From Hyaloperonospora brassicae (taxonomy: Eukaryota > Oomycota > Peronosporomycetes > Peronosporales > Peronosporaceae): a DNA stretch of 64,000 nucleotides. Location: the NCBI GenBank assembly GCA_947650285.1, contig CANTFL010000174.1, positions 310,001 through 374,000 of the forward strand, in the 5' to 3' direction. Numbering within the stretch: position 1 is the first letter of the stretch; every line of letters begins with the position of its first letter. This document shows positions 45,901 through 56,510 of the stretch, piece by piece. A program made the translations under genes and the position numbers. The notes below the pieces were generated by a model. It was not told the origin of the DNA, ran no database searches, and saw nothing but the letters and a program-made list of their open reading frames with translations.

Positions 45901-47889
45901 CCGACGACACGCCCCGTGTCGTCGTACCCGCTCATCATGATTTGCGTTTGCGCATCATGTATGAGTGTCACGATGCCCCAACAAGCGGCCATCGTGGTAG
46001 AGAAAAGACTTACCTCACGGTAAGTCGTGACTTTTACTGTCCCCGCCAGTATCAGTTTGTTCGCAAGTACATACGTGCTTGCGAGGTTTGTCAACGGGTG
46101 AAGCCTAGTCCTTCATCCCGTGCGCCATTGCAGCCTCTGCCTGTTCCGGCAGAGTGCTGGCAGTCCGTTTCAATGGACTTCGTCTTCGGTTTTCCCGAAG
46201 ACGCTCACAAGAATAATGGTATTCTTGTGTTTGTTGACCGATTCAGCAAGATGGTCCATCTTGCTGCAGTCCCTGAGTCGATCAAGGCTCCAGGTTGTGC
46301 TCGTGTCTTTCTAGACACGGTCTTTAGACTCCACGGGTTACCCCGTGAACTCGTATCCGACCGTGACCCTCGGTTCACGGCGGCATTTTGGCAAACCGTG
46401 TTCCGTTCTCTCGGAACACGATTGAAGATGTCCACTTCTGACCATCCAGAAACAGATGGTCAGACGGAACGTGCAAACCGTGTCCTCGAAGAGATCCTTC
46501 GAGGATATGTCCACTCGTTTCCGAGTTGGAGCGAATTCCTACCCATGGTGGAATTCGCCATCAATAATTCGGTGCATGCTTCAACACAGCACACACCGTT
46601 TTACGTGAATGGCCTACGCCATCCACGAGTGCCCACCCTTATAGAGTGTGACTCTTGGATAAGGGGGGAGGGACTCGCTCGAGCAAAAACCGTTTTGGCT
46701 CTTGCTCATCACGTGTCGACGCTAACGTCGTCACGTATGATGCCGATGTCGATCAAGTCGACATCGATGAAGAAGATCGCCTCAATAATAGCGATGACGC
46801 TATTATTGACTCGGATGATGATGACGATGCTGGTATATTCAGCATCGTCAACGATTATGCCAGCGAGGAAGAAGACAACCTCGCTGAAGAAGAGAGCAAT
46901 CTCTTAGCAGTGCGCACGAAGCGCACTGAAAGACAAAACAAAGAGTCAGCAGAGAACTTCCTGCTGACTCGAGAAGCGGTAGTCTGTTTCGTTCAGGACT
47001 CCATCGCAAATGCGGTGGACCGTCAGAAACGGAACGCAGACAAGAATGGAAGAGCAAATGTTCTTTCATTTAAGGTTAACGACCTAGTACTACTGTCTAC
47101 GGTAAACTTACCTGGACATGCAGTCACTAGTGTCGGCAGTAGCAAACTACTGCCGAAATACATTGGGCCATTTCGAGTGTTGCATCGCAAGGGCAATGCA
47201 TACACACTCGAATTGCCACGTAGGATGCGCACGCATCCTACGTTTTACGTGGGGAGGCTTAGGCCGTACTGTCAGTACGAGCCTTCTTCTTCCGATGAAG
47301 ATAGCCCCCACGTTCAAGAACATCCATCAAGTTCTTGCGTTCGCGCTCCAGACGATCCGTCTGGTCGCGCAGATATGATACCTCGGAACTCAACCGAGTT
47401 ATCTCCCCGCGAGCTGTCGCCAGCTCGCCGAATAGGGAGCGGACATCCCGCTCGACCTGAAGCTGCGCTGTGGCATAATCGGCGCGATCCCTCGCCCGAT
47501 CAGCCTCGTGATCCTTGCGGTTCTTCCGCACGGTATCAGTCAAAGCGTAGCGCCGGTCGCGCTCGTGCTTCAAGTCATCGCGCAATTCATCGATTGCGCG
47601 ATCCATCTCGTAAGGGTCGAGATGGTGGGCCTGGAATCATCTGGAGGAGGTCTTTCCTCCTCCACCACATCCTTTGGTGGATGCTCACGGTGATCAACGC
47701 TTTCTAGTGGAGCGTATCTTGAATCACCGTGACGATTCAGGATCAAGGACGAGCTACCTCGTCCAGTGGCGGGGGTATCCACCCTCTTGGAACAGCTGGG
47801 AGCCCCGCTCTCAGCTGTTGATGGATGTTGAAGGTCTCGTCCGCCAGTATGACGAGACCCATCCGATGAGTCCTGTGGCCCATCGGTAA
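42857..47889 (+). pseudogene. gypsy element 2 Pol (protease-RT-RNase H-integrase-chromodomain) with one stop and three frameshifts
   Basis: The protease has ALVDCGASNNFV (Asp codon 43160). RT has the YFDD active site (44831-44842). An in-frame TGA (45161-45163) interrupts between RT and RNase H (HLS-stop-LLKKN). RNase H shows DASDFAIGCAL and VYTDHASLRT. A +1 shift at about 45670, relative to element 1, separates RNase H from integrase. Integrase has a complete HHCC zinc site (H...ECHDAPTSGH...CEVC) and the D,D,E core (SMDFVFG, SDRDPRF, TDGQTERAN). A -1 shift in a G run near 46670 leads to the acidic linker. A further shift at about 47610-47660 leads to a chromodomain (47674-47889, [11 protein letters not shown]...[11 protein letters not shown]), which directs integration to marked chromatin. 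Most domains look intact individually. Confidence 0.92.
47259..47606 (-). CDS. Antisense coiled-coil frame, probable C-terminal part of the antisense protein
   Basis: 115 residues, strongly charged with heptad-like leucines ([20 protein letters not shown]... LERERKNLMDVLERGG) and a basic end (HRKKKARTDS). Element 1 has a homologous minus-strand piece in frame with what precedes it, so this is probably the tail of the antisense protein at 47570-48862, separated by one indel. It lies opposite the acidic linker of Pol. No known function. Confidence 0.5.
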   Translation of the reverse strand: MDRAIDELRDDLKHERDRRYALTDTVRKNRKDHEADRARDRADYATAQLQVERDVRSLFGELATARGEITRLSSEVSYLRDQTDRLERERKNLMDVLERGGYLHRKKKARTDSTA

Positions 47890-48862
47890 ACACGCGCCCT
47901 AGGCGCTTGTAGACGGATTGCAAGTTTGCAATCGCGTCACGCATCTCAGCCGAGATGTGTGCCCTTCCCCAGGGCGAATTTAGGGAGTACACATCCCTAT
48001 GTGCACGCTGCGAGTTGTCAACACAACTCGCACAAGGGTCTCCCCATGTGAGGCAAGGAATGCCTGCCTCACTCGATAAACAGTGCAACCGGTACCTAGC
48101 ACCGGTTGGCGTTCGCCTTTCGAACCTGAGGCGTGTCGCCTCAAGTTTCTTGAGCCACCCTTCTCGTCCAAAATTCTTGACGTTTTGGACGAACGCGTTC
48201 CACGCAGCCAAAAGCGATGCTTTGTCACGCTTTTGGTTGCTGTTGTACCATCGATGTCTAAGAAAGACATCGAGATAAAAATCTTCTTCAGCGCGAAAGT
48301 TCTTCGCGCTGGAACTCAAGCCGTGAAGCTCAGTTGCATCGAATAAGGGTATTCGATGGTGTTGGCCTGTCTCGTGAGACAGGCTATTGATGAGCCGTTC
48401 GGGCAAACGCCACGGCTTCGACTCATCACGCTTCACAGTGGTACCCTTGTCGGTACCACGGCTCCCAGATTGACGACGGCTCGCGCCATCGTCATCACGC
48501 TCGTGCGAAGACGCACGAGCCGGTGGTGGTAAGGAATAATATTCCTCACCACCCTGATCATCGTCATCACTGCCGAACAGACTGTGATGCAAATCACGAG
48601 TCCGTTCGTTCGGCAGTGGCCTTGGCGAATACTGAGGCGTCGCCGGTGAGCGAGACGCCTCTGGAGCATTGCCCGAGTCAGACACGTCTGACTCGCCAGA
48701 GTAGATGACCTCTACATCAGGGTCATCGTGCGCACGCGGTGTGATACCGCGTGCACCTGCAGCACCTGTTGCTGCAGGCGAAGAAGGAGCAGCAGACGAC
48801 GAATCGTCTGCCGCAGAGGCTGGCACAGCACCGGGCTGTGTAGGTCTTGAGTCACCTCGCAT
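47570..48862 (-). CDS. Antisense ORF of gypsy element 2, function unknown
   Basis: 430 residues on the strand opposite pol, from ATG 48862, about 137 bp inside the 3' LTR. The N-terminal third is disordered (Ala/Ser/Pro, then acidic [16 protein letters not shown] and [14 protein letters not shown]). The middle is helical and well conserved with element 1 ([90 protein letters not shown]). The Cys/His cluster [19 protein letters not shown] might bind zinc. The 3' part overlaps the sense chromodomain. Plant gypsy elements are known with antisense ORFs at this place; I know of no function here. Confidence 0.65.
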   Translation of the reverse strand: MRGDSRPTQPGAVPASAADDSSSAAPSSPAATGAAGARGITPRAHDDPDVEVIYSGESDVSDSGNAPEASRSPATPQYSPRPLPNERTRDLHHSLFGSDDDDQGGEEYYSLPPPARASSHERDDDGASRRQSGSRGTDKGTTVKRDESKPWRLPERLINSLSHETGQHHRIPLFDATELHGLSSSAKNFRAEEDFYLDVFLRHRWYNSNQKRDKASLLAAWNAFVQNVKNFGREGWLKKLEATRLRFERRTPTGARYRLHCLSSEAGIPCLTWGDPCASCVDNSQRAHRDVYSLNSPWGRAHISAEMRDAIANLQSVYKRLGRVFTDGPQDSSDGSRHTGGRDLQHPSTAESGAPSCSKRVDTPATGRGSSSLILNRHGDSRYAPLESVDHREHPPKDVVEEERPPPDDSRPTISTLTRWIAQSMNCAMT

Positions 48863-48987
48863 AGAAATGTTAACTATGCGAGGTCAAGCGGAAAGTGAAT
48901 GGAACGGACCCAACAAGTGCTCCCTGTCCCAATGGTGGCCAACGGGTGGCCTCCATATTTTCGATAGTCACACGGTGACTATCAGTT

Positions 48988-48998
48988 AAGGGGGGTGA
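48988..48998 (+). other. Polypurine tract of gypsy element 2
   Basis: AAGGGGGGTGA directly precedes the 3' LTR and corresponds to the tract of element 1. Confidence 0.8.
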
Positions 48999-49389
48999 TG
49001 TAACGGGGCAGCCCGTTACATGGAATTGTCACTTTAAGGAAAGTGACATTAAAGAATATGAAGATGGATATTCTTTAAACAATATCACCAAAGTGGTGAT
49101 ATTGAAGGGTCGACCAAAAGGTCTGTTCATTGGTTGATATCTTGATGATATCAACCCACCAATCGCCGCAAGACGCGCGCAATGAGTGGTGACGAGACGT
49201 CACCATACATCCAGTTATATTAGTATAGTTAAGCTAAGTCAAACAGAGAGACAGTAGTTAAAAGACTTAATTATATTAATATAACAGTTCTGCTTTTACC
49301 CTACCTACGCTTCCTCGCTTGCCACGTGTACGTCTGTCGGGGCACCAAAACCCTTGCGTTAAGTTCACGCAAGGGTGTGCCCCGTTACA
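48999..49389 (+). repeat. 3' LTR of gypsy element 2 (391 bp)
   Basis: Same length as the 5' LTR, with one base different in the arm-flank of the second hairpin. It is followed by the second CCCCG target copy. Confidence 0.97.
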
Positions 49390-49750
49390 CCCCGCGTACA
49401 CCTACGCAGAGGTAGGTGGTACTGCTAAACGACAATGCTTAGTGGTAGAAAAAAGTAAAACTGTCATAAAATGAATGACGTCCTGAATCCTGTCTCATCA
49501 ATTAGTCCTAACTTGATTATATATTATACAATCATGTATGGTGACGTCAACCCACCACCCATTGCGCGCATCAAGCAGCGATTGGTGCGTTGATGTAATG
49601 GTCTATATCAACCAGCGAGTTGACACTTGGGTCACTGCAACAATATCACTGCATATAGTGGTTTATTTGACAAACTGCCCAGCCTACTATTCTTTATTGT
49701 CACTTCTTGTAAATCACAATATTATTATGTAACAGGCTCACCCCGCTTCA
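49390..49750 (-). repeat. Older inverted gypsy LTR, 5'-end part
   Basis: Its reverse complement carries AGAAGTGACAATAAAGAATA, CACCAATCGCTGCTTGATGC, GCGCGCAATGGGTGG, GACGTCACCATACAT and GACAGTTTTACTTTT. All are landmarks of the LTRs of elements 1 and 2 in the same order. It starts at about 49750 (TGAAGCGGGG on the minus strand) and continues into 41318-41403 once element 2 is removed. Confidence 0.75.
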
Positions 49751-50163
49751 GTTTCTATCTTGTTAAACAACCGGTCTTGCTGATCATTCCAATTTTCTTC
49801 GTTTGTATACAACCGTGCTGAGTAGGCTATACCAAAGTAGAACTATCGCGATCTACGCTCTTCTACCACACGTGACTATTGCATCAGTCCGACGACGCAT
49901 CCCATCTTGTTTGGTTTATCTAATCGTAGGACAAGTCGCACGGACGGTCAGCTCCAACATCTTGTTTAGGATCAATTGGAGGAGCTGAAACATCATCATA
50001 ACACAATTGTCGAGATCATTGGGGGTCGGAATATGCCTTTTTCCTATCCCACAAAATCTGTATCATGTACAAAACAAACTGGTATGTGTCCTGTTGGCGG
50101 TCTTCACAGGTGACTGGTATCATTACACCGAGCGTCCAAAGTCCAAAAGTCTCGCATTTCCGC

Positions 50164-50217
50164 GCTCATACTCGAGATTCGCTCACCACGCAGGATAAGA
50201 GAACCTCGAGTATGAGC
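50164..50217. repeat. 13-bp perfect inverted repeat
   Basis: GCTCATACTCGAG (50164-50176) and CTCGAGTATGAGC (50205-50217), with a 28-nt spacer. Confidence 0.8.
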
Positions 50218-53200
50218 TCGACTATACAGCAAAGCAAATGACCTTACATTCCTCGACAAAGTTGTTTGTATAGTTTTCAGATGACACCATGCCAACTTCG
50301 CTGATGTCAGTCGTGATCGTAATCAACAAAATTAACCCAATGAGCGGGAGCGCGCTACGCGTGTAGGCAACAATTCTGGTTACAAACATTCAGGGCGATT
50401 ATATCAATGTAGGATAGGACAGTTTCGATAAGAAATAGTACGTTTCTTAATACACTGCTCCCTATTCATTGAAATGTACTGACACATTCTCATCTTTCGC
50501 TTTGTGCAAGAAAAGCGTACGGCTGATTTGCAGGCGCACGAAATCAATATAGCATCAGCATCAGCGCAGGTCGCCTTTGCTCTCCTATATGGGATTCAAG
50601 CAAGTCATCTTTTATTACAATTGTGATCTCCGAGCTGGTATATGTAACCACGTAATTTGATTTGAGTCATAGATACTCACACTCTAAGCTGCTTTGCAGC
50701 TCACTCTGTCCTTTTCAAACATTGTGGTTGGGTCCGTTGCCAGATTCTTCTATTCATGCTCTTACTGAATCTTTTTCGTATCTTGTGTGACGACAAAGTT
50801 GACATATACTTGCTAGATTTTTTCATTGATTCCTAGTGCCGACAGCTTTTCGCAAAAAGACTTCTTCATTCGGTTGGTATTCGATAATCTGTACATTTAA
50901 GCAATGAAAGGCAGTTTAGATATCGCTATTACGCCAGCAATGAGAGTCAGTTTTGAGATTGCTAAAACGCCTTGTCCCATTGATGTACTTCCCTTAGATA
51001 ATTTCACACCAGCAAAATCTGAGGTTGTTTTTGTTTCAGCTTATGCGCCACATGCCGCATGTTCTTTTCAGTTTCTAGTAAGACCGCGCTCAGCAATCAG
51101 GTGCCATCGGACGAGCCACTCAGCCACTCTGTTGAGCACTAATTTCCTGCAAGCGCCTCCACGATTTGTGACCCATTTCCGATAACGCTTTGAGATTTAC
51201 TGTACTTCTTCCGTCGGTGCAGCGCGAGTGTTGCTCGCTTGAGAGTCGCTTGGTTAATTACATCGTGTGTAAGGAGTGTTCGAAACTTGCTGCGGTAGAG
51301 GTGGCAAACATCTCATTGCTATAAGTTGCTGGTAATTGCTGGGATTAGGATAGCGCGTGTTCGTCCACTTTGTCAATGTTATCTAAAACATATATTTTGC
51401 TACCAACTTCGTCGTCATTAAATTTGGTCAGATTGTGTCGCAAGAGCGGCTTGAGATGGCTGGTGTCAAACATGGTTACGTCTATTTATTACCGAGTAAA
51501 ACACCGATGCACTGATCGTCGCAGCAATCTCTTTTTTCGATCTCGTCAAGGCTAAGTAAGTTCGTGTTCGTATGAGCTCCATTATCGTATGCCTCTTGTC
51601 GAGAATTTGATGGGTAGCGAAGATGAAGAGTCATGCTACACTGGAGCCACTAGTACCCTCTGTGATATACTGCGAATCTGTCGCCGTACCGAATTAAATG
51701 GTGGAAGGTTGATGATCTTGTTCACGATAAGCAGCTAAAGAAAGCTGCTATCAGTACCAAAAGCAGCCAACCAATATCACCATGATGCGATACGATGCAG
51801 CATGGCGAATCCTGATATTAGTTCATGAACGCATATACATTATCGTGCACGGCTACAAAGTCGTCACCGGGATCGAAGTACCTACATTTGCAATATTATC
51901 TAGAAAAATACTAAAGGCGTCATAACTACCATATAGCACATGTTTGAGTCGGCTCCACATGCTCATCGTACCGTTTCTGCCAGTCCAATATGCGCAATTG
52001 ATACTTGTTGCGTCCTTGTGTACGTTGAAATGAACTCAACTGCAAGACAGACTAGCTGACGAGCACCTGGTGTTCGTCCTGTGCCAGCAAAGCAAGCCAA
52101 ACTGCGCGTGCTTCCAAGCTATTATACACATGATGCTTCGACACACATTCACAAACACGCGCATTCTGATACGTGTAAGGGATATTGCATGACCAATACA
52201 AGGACCCACAAAAGCTGCGAGTTTCTTCTTGAATGAAGCAACGTATCGCGTGTCGTACGATGTATTCTGCGGTACTTTAGTACTTTATACATGTCAAATA
52301 ATGACAATAATCTGACACCTTTACACAACCATAATCTGTTGTCCCAAAACGAACGTCTTGAATGCTATATTGCACTTTTGGTCTAGAATAAAAAAGACTT
52401 AGAGGATCGCTTTCGAAAAAGGGCTCACGTCGAAATGTGCGGGTCGTTCCGTCCGAATTTTTCCAGCCCCTTGCTGAGGACGAAGTGCTGTACCCTACAA
52501 CACGACCGCGTATGGACTAGAAATGTCTATTATAGTTTTAAACTATGCACGTGCATGCTTCTACGTTAGGCTAAAAGACGAGGAATCCGAGTCCACTAAA
52601 AGGAACAAAGAGAAGATAAACTCGCCGTTATCAACACTACGAGTGGTGATTGACGAAGACTGGTCAATCAAATAAATACTGGAGAGTCAAAAAGTGGAGA
52701 TTTGACAAACGAAGACTCGACGCGCAAAAAAAATGACGGATGACGACAAACGAGTGAAGAGACAAAGACTCGACCAGCCAATGTCGGTGTGTGCGAAAGA
52801 CCGTTAACCAGCAAACGTAATTATATTCGCGGAGTTGCAATAGAATTGACTTTTACTGATACCAAATAGATGAATAGTTGAATAGGATATGTACGAGATA
52901 TAGGAGATTTGAGACAATTTATTTGTTCTTGAAGGCGAGGTTTATTGAGGAACGTTGGCGACTAGCTATGCCCTCAAAACAGGACTGATAGTAGATGAGA
53001 AAGAAAGCTACACGCGCAGCCTGTACGGGCTGTACGTAGAGATAATAAATGTAGTTAGAGCTATTTCGGTCGCAATCAAGTCTATGCTCTTCTGGCATGT
53101 TCATGCAAACGCTGGAATATACCTGCTGTCGAACCTCGACAGGCATAGCTTACATAATCGTGATCAGAAGCGGCAAAATATTTTTCCATCCAAAGGTCAG

Positions 53201-53891
53201 CCTTATCAGATTCCATTGCAAAATGGACGTTTTCGAGCGACAAGCCAGTGCCGTTGGCCTCAATTTCGGACGTGTACAGCGCTAGGTTACCTTCTGTACT
53301 GCTTAAGTGCCGGTGGCTACTTTTTTGCGAGGTCATGGAATCGAGAGAAGCGAAAGCTACAGATATCATACATACTTTTCAATGAAGCGATTGCAAGTAT
53401 CCACATCCAGGTATAAGGTAGTAGGATGAAATCTATAAAACCTGAGCTGAGAACGTGAACGGATTTTGTCCCTGCGTATTTGCCCAAATCACTTCTCGGC
53501 GAGTGTCGTGAAGTATGCATCAAAACACTTCTTGCAATATTCACAATTACTTCTTATGACTGCTTGTTCTTGATGGGGCTACCTCAGGGAAAATCGCTTT
53601 GCGTTTTGCTTCTTCTTACGTCCCATTTGCTTGGATGCCCATATGGAAGAAGGAATTGTCTCGATGACACTTCGGTTACAGCACTTGACCGTCATGACTA
53701 CTGGTGTTTAAATAAGAATGCATCATATAGTAGCCTGAATCCAGTGAACATGCGAGTTGACGATTGAAAGCACGAAAGTTCCGTAGCGTACATCCTGGTC
53801 GACTTACAGCCAGGTATGCGTACAGTCAAACTATGAAGCCCTCTTCAGCGCGTGCATAAGGACGCCCTGACCTTCACCAGCATAATCAACA

Positions 53892-53970
53892 AATGCGCAT
53901 CATAGCCAATTATAGTAATGCAATGAGTCTTCCACTCATTGCATCACTAAAATTGGCTATGATGCGCATT
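53892..53970. ncRNA. 79-nt foldback, candidate small-RNA precursor or MITE core
   Basis: Two 37-nt arms (53892-53928 and 53934-53970) pair at 35 of 37 positions around a 5-nt CTTCC loop. The arm begins AATGCGCATCATAGCCAATT. The sequence is not part of any element recognised here. Such a long near-perfect hairpin can be a small-RNA precursor, a tiny foldback transposon, or a recent inverted duplication. Transcription is not known. Confidence 0.5.
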
Positions 53971-55204
53971 AAAATCTTCATGCCAGTCCGGCATGAATGA
54001 CATTTGACAACGCCTCATAACCGGCAGGATCGTCCCATGACCGCTACTAGCTGCACCAGGCTTAACCAACCAGTAGTAAGTTGCTGATTTACTACGATAC
54101 CTTGTAGACGAAAGCATTGTCTGCAAGAGAACTCATATCTCTAACTTCTCTGGGGATGATGATACGCGCGCTGGGCGTCAGGAACTTTTACGCTTGTGCC
54201 GACGTTTTGCACCCTGCATATCAATGTACTGGACACTTGTGAGAGAAGCACAACTTGGACTAGAGGCACTTTTCTTGTGACAACGCTTGCATATTTTCAT
54301 TCCGAAGCGGCTGGTGGTTTCGAGTGAAAAGATTTCGTCGACGAAGCAGTTACAGGCGCCTTGCATTCCCTAGCTGCTTTTCGTATGCGACGGCCATGGC
54401 CATACTCATAGATGAGCTGGGGCGCGGCTCAATTTTTGCACGTTTCTCATTCTTTGAACGTTGCTTGTAGCTGAAAACGGATTGTGCATCACTCATCTTG
54501 CATACTAAAATACTTACTTACCTGTCGAAGCGCGTATACAGTCACTAGTGTCATGGGAATGTGCGTGAACAAGGTATCGATATTGATCCCGAATCCGGAT
54601 GTGGAGGTATGGAGGGTTTGCAGCTGAAACAACACCTATCAAAGTCGTGATGCTGCAGCTGGACCAGACAAACCATTTTGCTGCGGTGCATTTGACTAGG
54701 TTATTTTAACATCGGGACCACCGCTTCTGCCATGATGTAGCATACCGCTCGACACAACGCAACCTAAAAGAGTATAACACTTGTTGCCTAAGCAGAGCAT
54801 GCAGTGTCCGCCGTAGTGCGGTACGTCCACCGCGTTCCGTAGTGCCTCCATTGGTATATTTCACTTCGTATTTTTTTGTATCATGGCTTGATGACGCGCC
54901 GTCATCGCAAGCACGAAGGACTTGGATTGAGTTTTGGGGCGCACTAACTTACAAAAGAATCACCGCAGCGTCTGCACTGCAAATAGATAAGCTTGAACAA
55001 CATGAGTAGAGACCAGGTCAAGTAGTCGACGGGTTCAAGATGGGTCTAAGTCGGCAGATCAACAAGGGCTACCACACGCGGTGCATGAGCTGTCAAAATC
55101 AAAGTGAACTCATCCAGGCCCTCATTTCGCAAACTCGGTGCTCTGAATACCAACTTATTTACCACAACGACTTTCTGTCTACATTCTTTCCTCGACATGT
55201 TGCT

Positions 55205-55225
55205 TATATATATATATATATATAT
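55205..55225. repeat. (TA)n microsatellite
   Basis: About ten TA units, in a non-coding region, just upstream of a tandem duplication. Confidence 0.95.
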
Positions 55226-55246
55226 TATGTTGATCGCCACATGACG

Positions 55247-55351
55247 GATAAACCTACCGGTTTCTTACTGTATTGGTGGCCAAATCTACTGCTACGTGCA
55301 GATAAGCCTACTGGTTTCTTACTGTATTGGTGGCCACATCTACTACGTGCA
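55247..55351. repeat. Two-copy tandem duplication (54 and 51 bp)
   Basis: Units 55247-55300 and 55301-55351 share TTTCTTACTGTATTGGTGGC and flanking bases, with a few substitutions and a 3-bp deletion in the second. Confidence 0.85.
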
Positions 55352-56447
55352 CATGCATCGTCATTAGATTGATTCCCGAGACTCGCTCAGCACGATCGCG
55401 AGATGTACGCCAGTTCTGAGGTCCACCATGTGCAGGTAAGCGAGTCTTGCGTAGCTCGGAATGGAAAGCGTAACTATGTACATTAGTGTTGTTAGTCTGG
55501 TGGTACACCTATGTTCCTGTGGTCTTTTCATGCTTTACGAAGCGTCACGTGAATCTTTCCGTCAATTTGGAAGGTCTTTCCTGACGCTTGAGCGTTACAG
55601 TGCACTTGAATCTGCCGTTGAGGCCCACCACATTACGCACACATTGGACTTTAACAGCCTTTGTAACATCGTCTGCTGGTGTTACGCTCTACTTTGGAAG
55701 ATTGGTATGCGTATTTGTGCAATCTTCAGTAAGACTACGTTAACTGCACGGTGCTCTTGTGCCCATGTGCACTTGCAGCACCATTTATGGTATTATGAAA
55801 TAGCTTATGCATGGTATCACGAGAGATCGATACTGCCATAGCAACGATTTATTCTCGCGTGCAACAAGTCCTACAATTTGCATCCTAGACACACAACATA
55901 CTGAATGCACAAAAAAGTTAGCGAATTCGCGCAACATTCCACTTGCATTGCGTAACAATCGCAGACAGCTGTACGATCTGTGTACGCAATGGCGTACACT
56001 TTTGCGGTAGATGGCGTTGCAGAGCCCATTAGTATTATCTCAGGATGCATTCATAAACCAATGGAGTGGGTAGGCCTGGGAACTAGACGTACAATAGGGC
56101 GGGGCGTAAGTAACGAGGGCATCCAACTACAAAGTTGTGATGGAAAAGGACTAGCCATCGTGGAGTGTGTTTTTAGGACGCCCGCTTTCACCGGCATGAA
56201 TGACTGTTGGTGATATTGGAAAGCGGGGATGCTGTGCACGGCCCAAGCGAGGCGAGTGAGACGATGTGACGAGGGTAAGTAGAGCACAGGTTCGACGCTT
56301 GAACAAGGCGTGCGATACGAATGGCTGTGCAACAGGAGAGTGTGACGCACAAAATACACGAGCATGACAGTCCTAGGTCCCCGACAACAGATTGTCATTG
56401 TCATGCTATCGATGGTGCAAAATTTGTGTACCTGAAAACAGGCAAGC

Positions 56448-56510
56448 TCAATCCAGTGTAAGCCAGCGTGTGATGCTCTTGAGCGCTGGCAGAAGACCGC
56501 GTACACCCAT
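56448..56510 (-). pseudogene. EXO1/XPG-family first-exon fragment
   Basis: The frame reads MGVRGLLPALKSITRWLTLD then stop. MGVRGLLPALKSIT is the diagnostic start of FEN1/XPG/EXO1-type nucleases, where the N-terminal amino group and the next residues line the active site. The continuation expected for EXO1 is not found downstream on the minus strand. It may be a dead fragment, or a first exon whose partners I cannot see. Confidence 0.35.

Larger units (their letters stand above)
41404..49389 (+). mobile_element. Ty3/gypsy chromovirus, element 2 (young)
   Basis: A complete 7986-bp LTR retrotransposon. The LTRs are 391 bp each (41404-41794 and 48999-49389) and differ at a single base by my reading (ACAATAAAG versus ACATTAAAG). 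Target duplication CCCCG is perfect (41399-41403 and 49390-49394). The order is gag, protease, RT, RNase H, integrase, acidic linker, chromodomain, antisense ORF, polypurine tract. The whole sequence is tiled with short perfect foldbacks. Pol has one in-frame TGA and three frameshifts, so either the copy is defective and was mobilised in trans or some lesions are sequence errors or recoding sites. Confidence 0.97.
49751..56447. other. Long anonymous region
   Basis: No convincing gene in 6.7 kb. Frames are short and no domain is recognisable. Notable non-coding items are listed separately: a 13-bp inverted repeat at 50164, a 37-bp foldback at 53892, and a TA run plus tandem duplication at 55205-55351. 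A minus-strand frame at 53082-53369 and a plus frame at 53480-53767 have protein-like stretches but no known match. Confidence 0.4.

Noticed and set aside
41404..49389. Treating the many short inverted repeats as a CRISPR or tandem array
   Set aside because: Each hairpin has a different sequence. There is no repeated unit or spacer structure.
53082..53767. Protein-like frames on both strands
   Set aside because: No recognised domain, inconsistent strands and no splice model that joins them.
54178..54366. Small minus-strand frame with a Cys pair and basic tail
   Set aside because: One CxxC pair only, short, no partner ligands in a known pattern.
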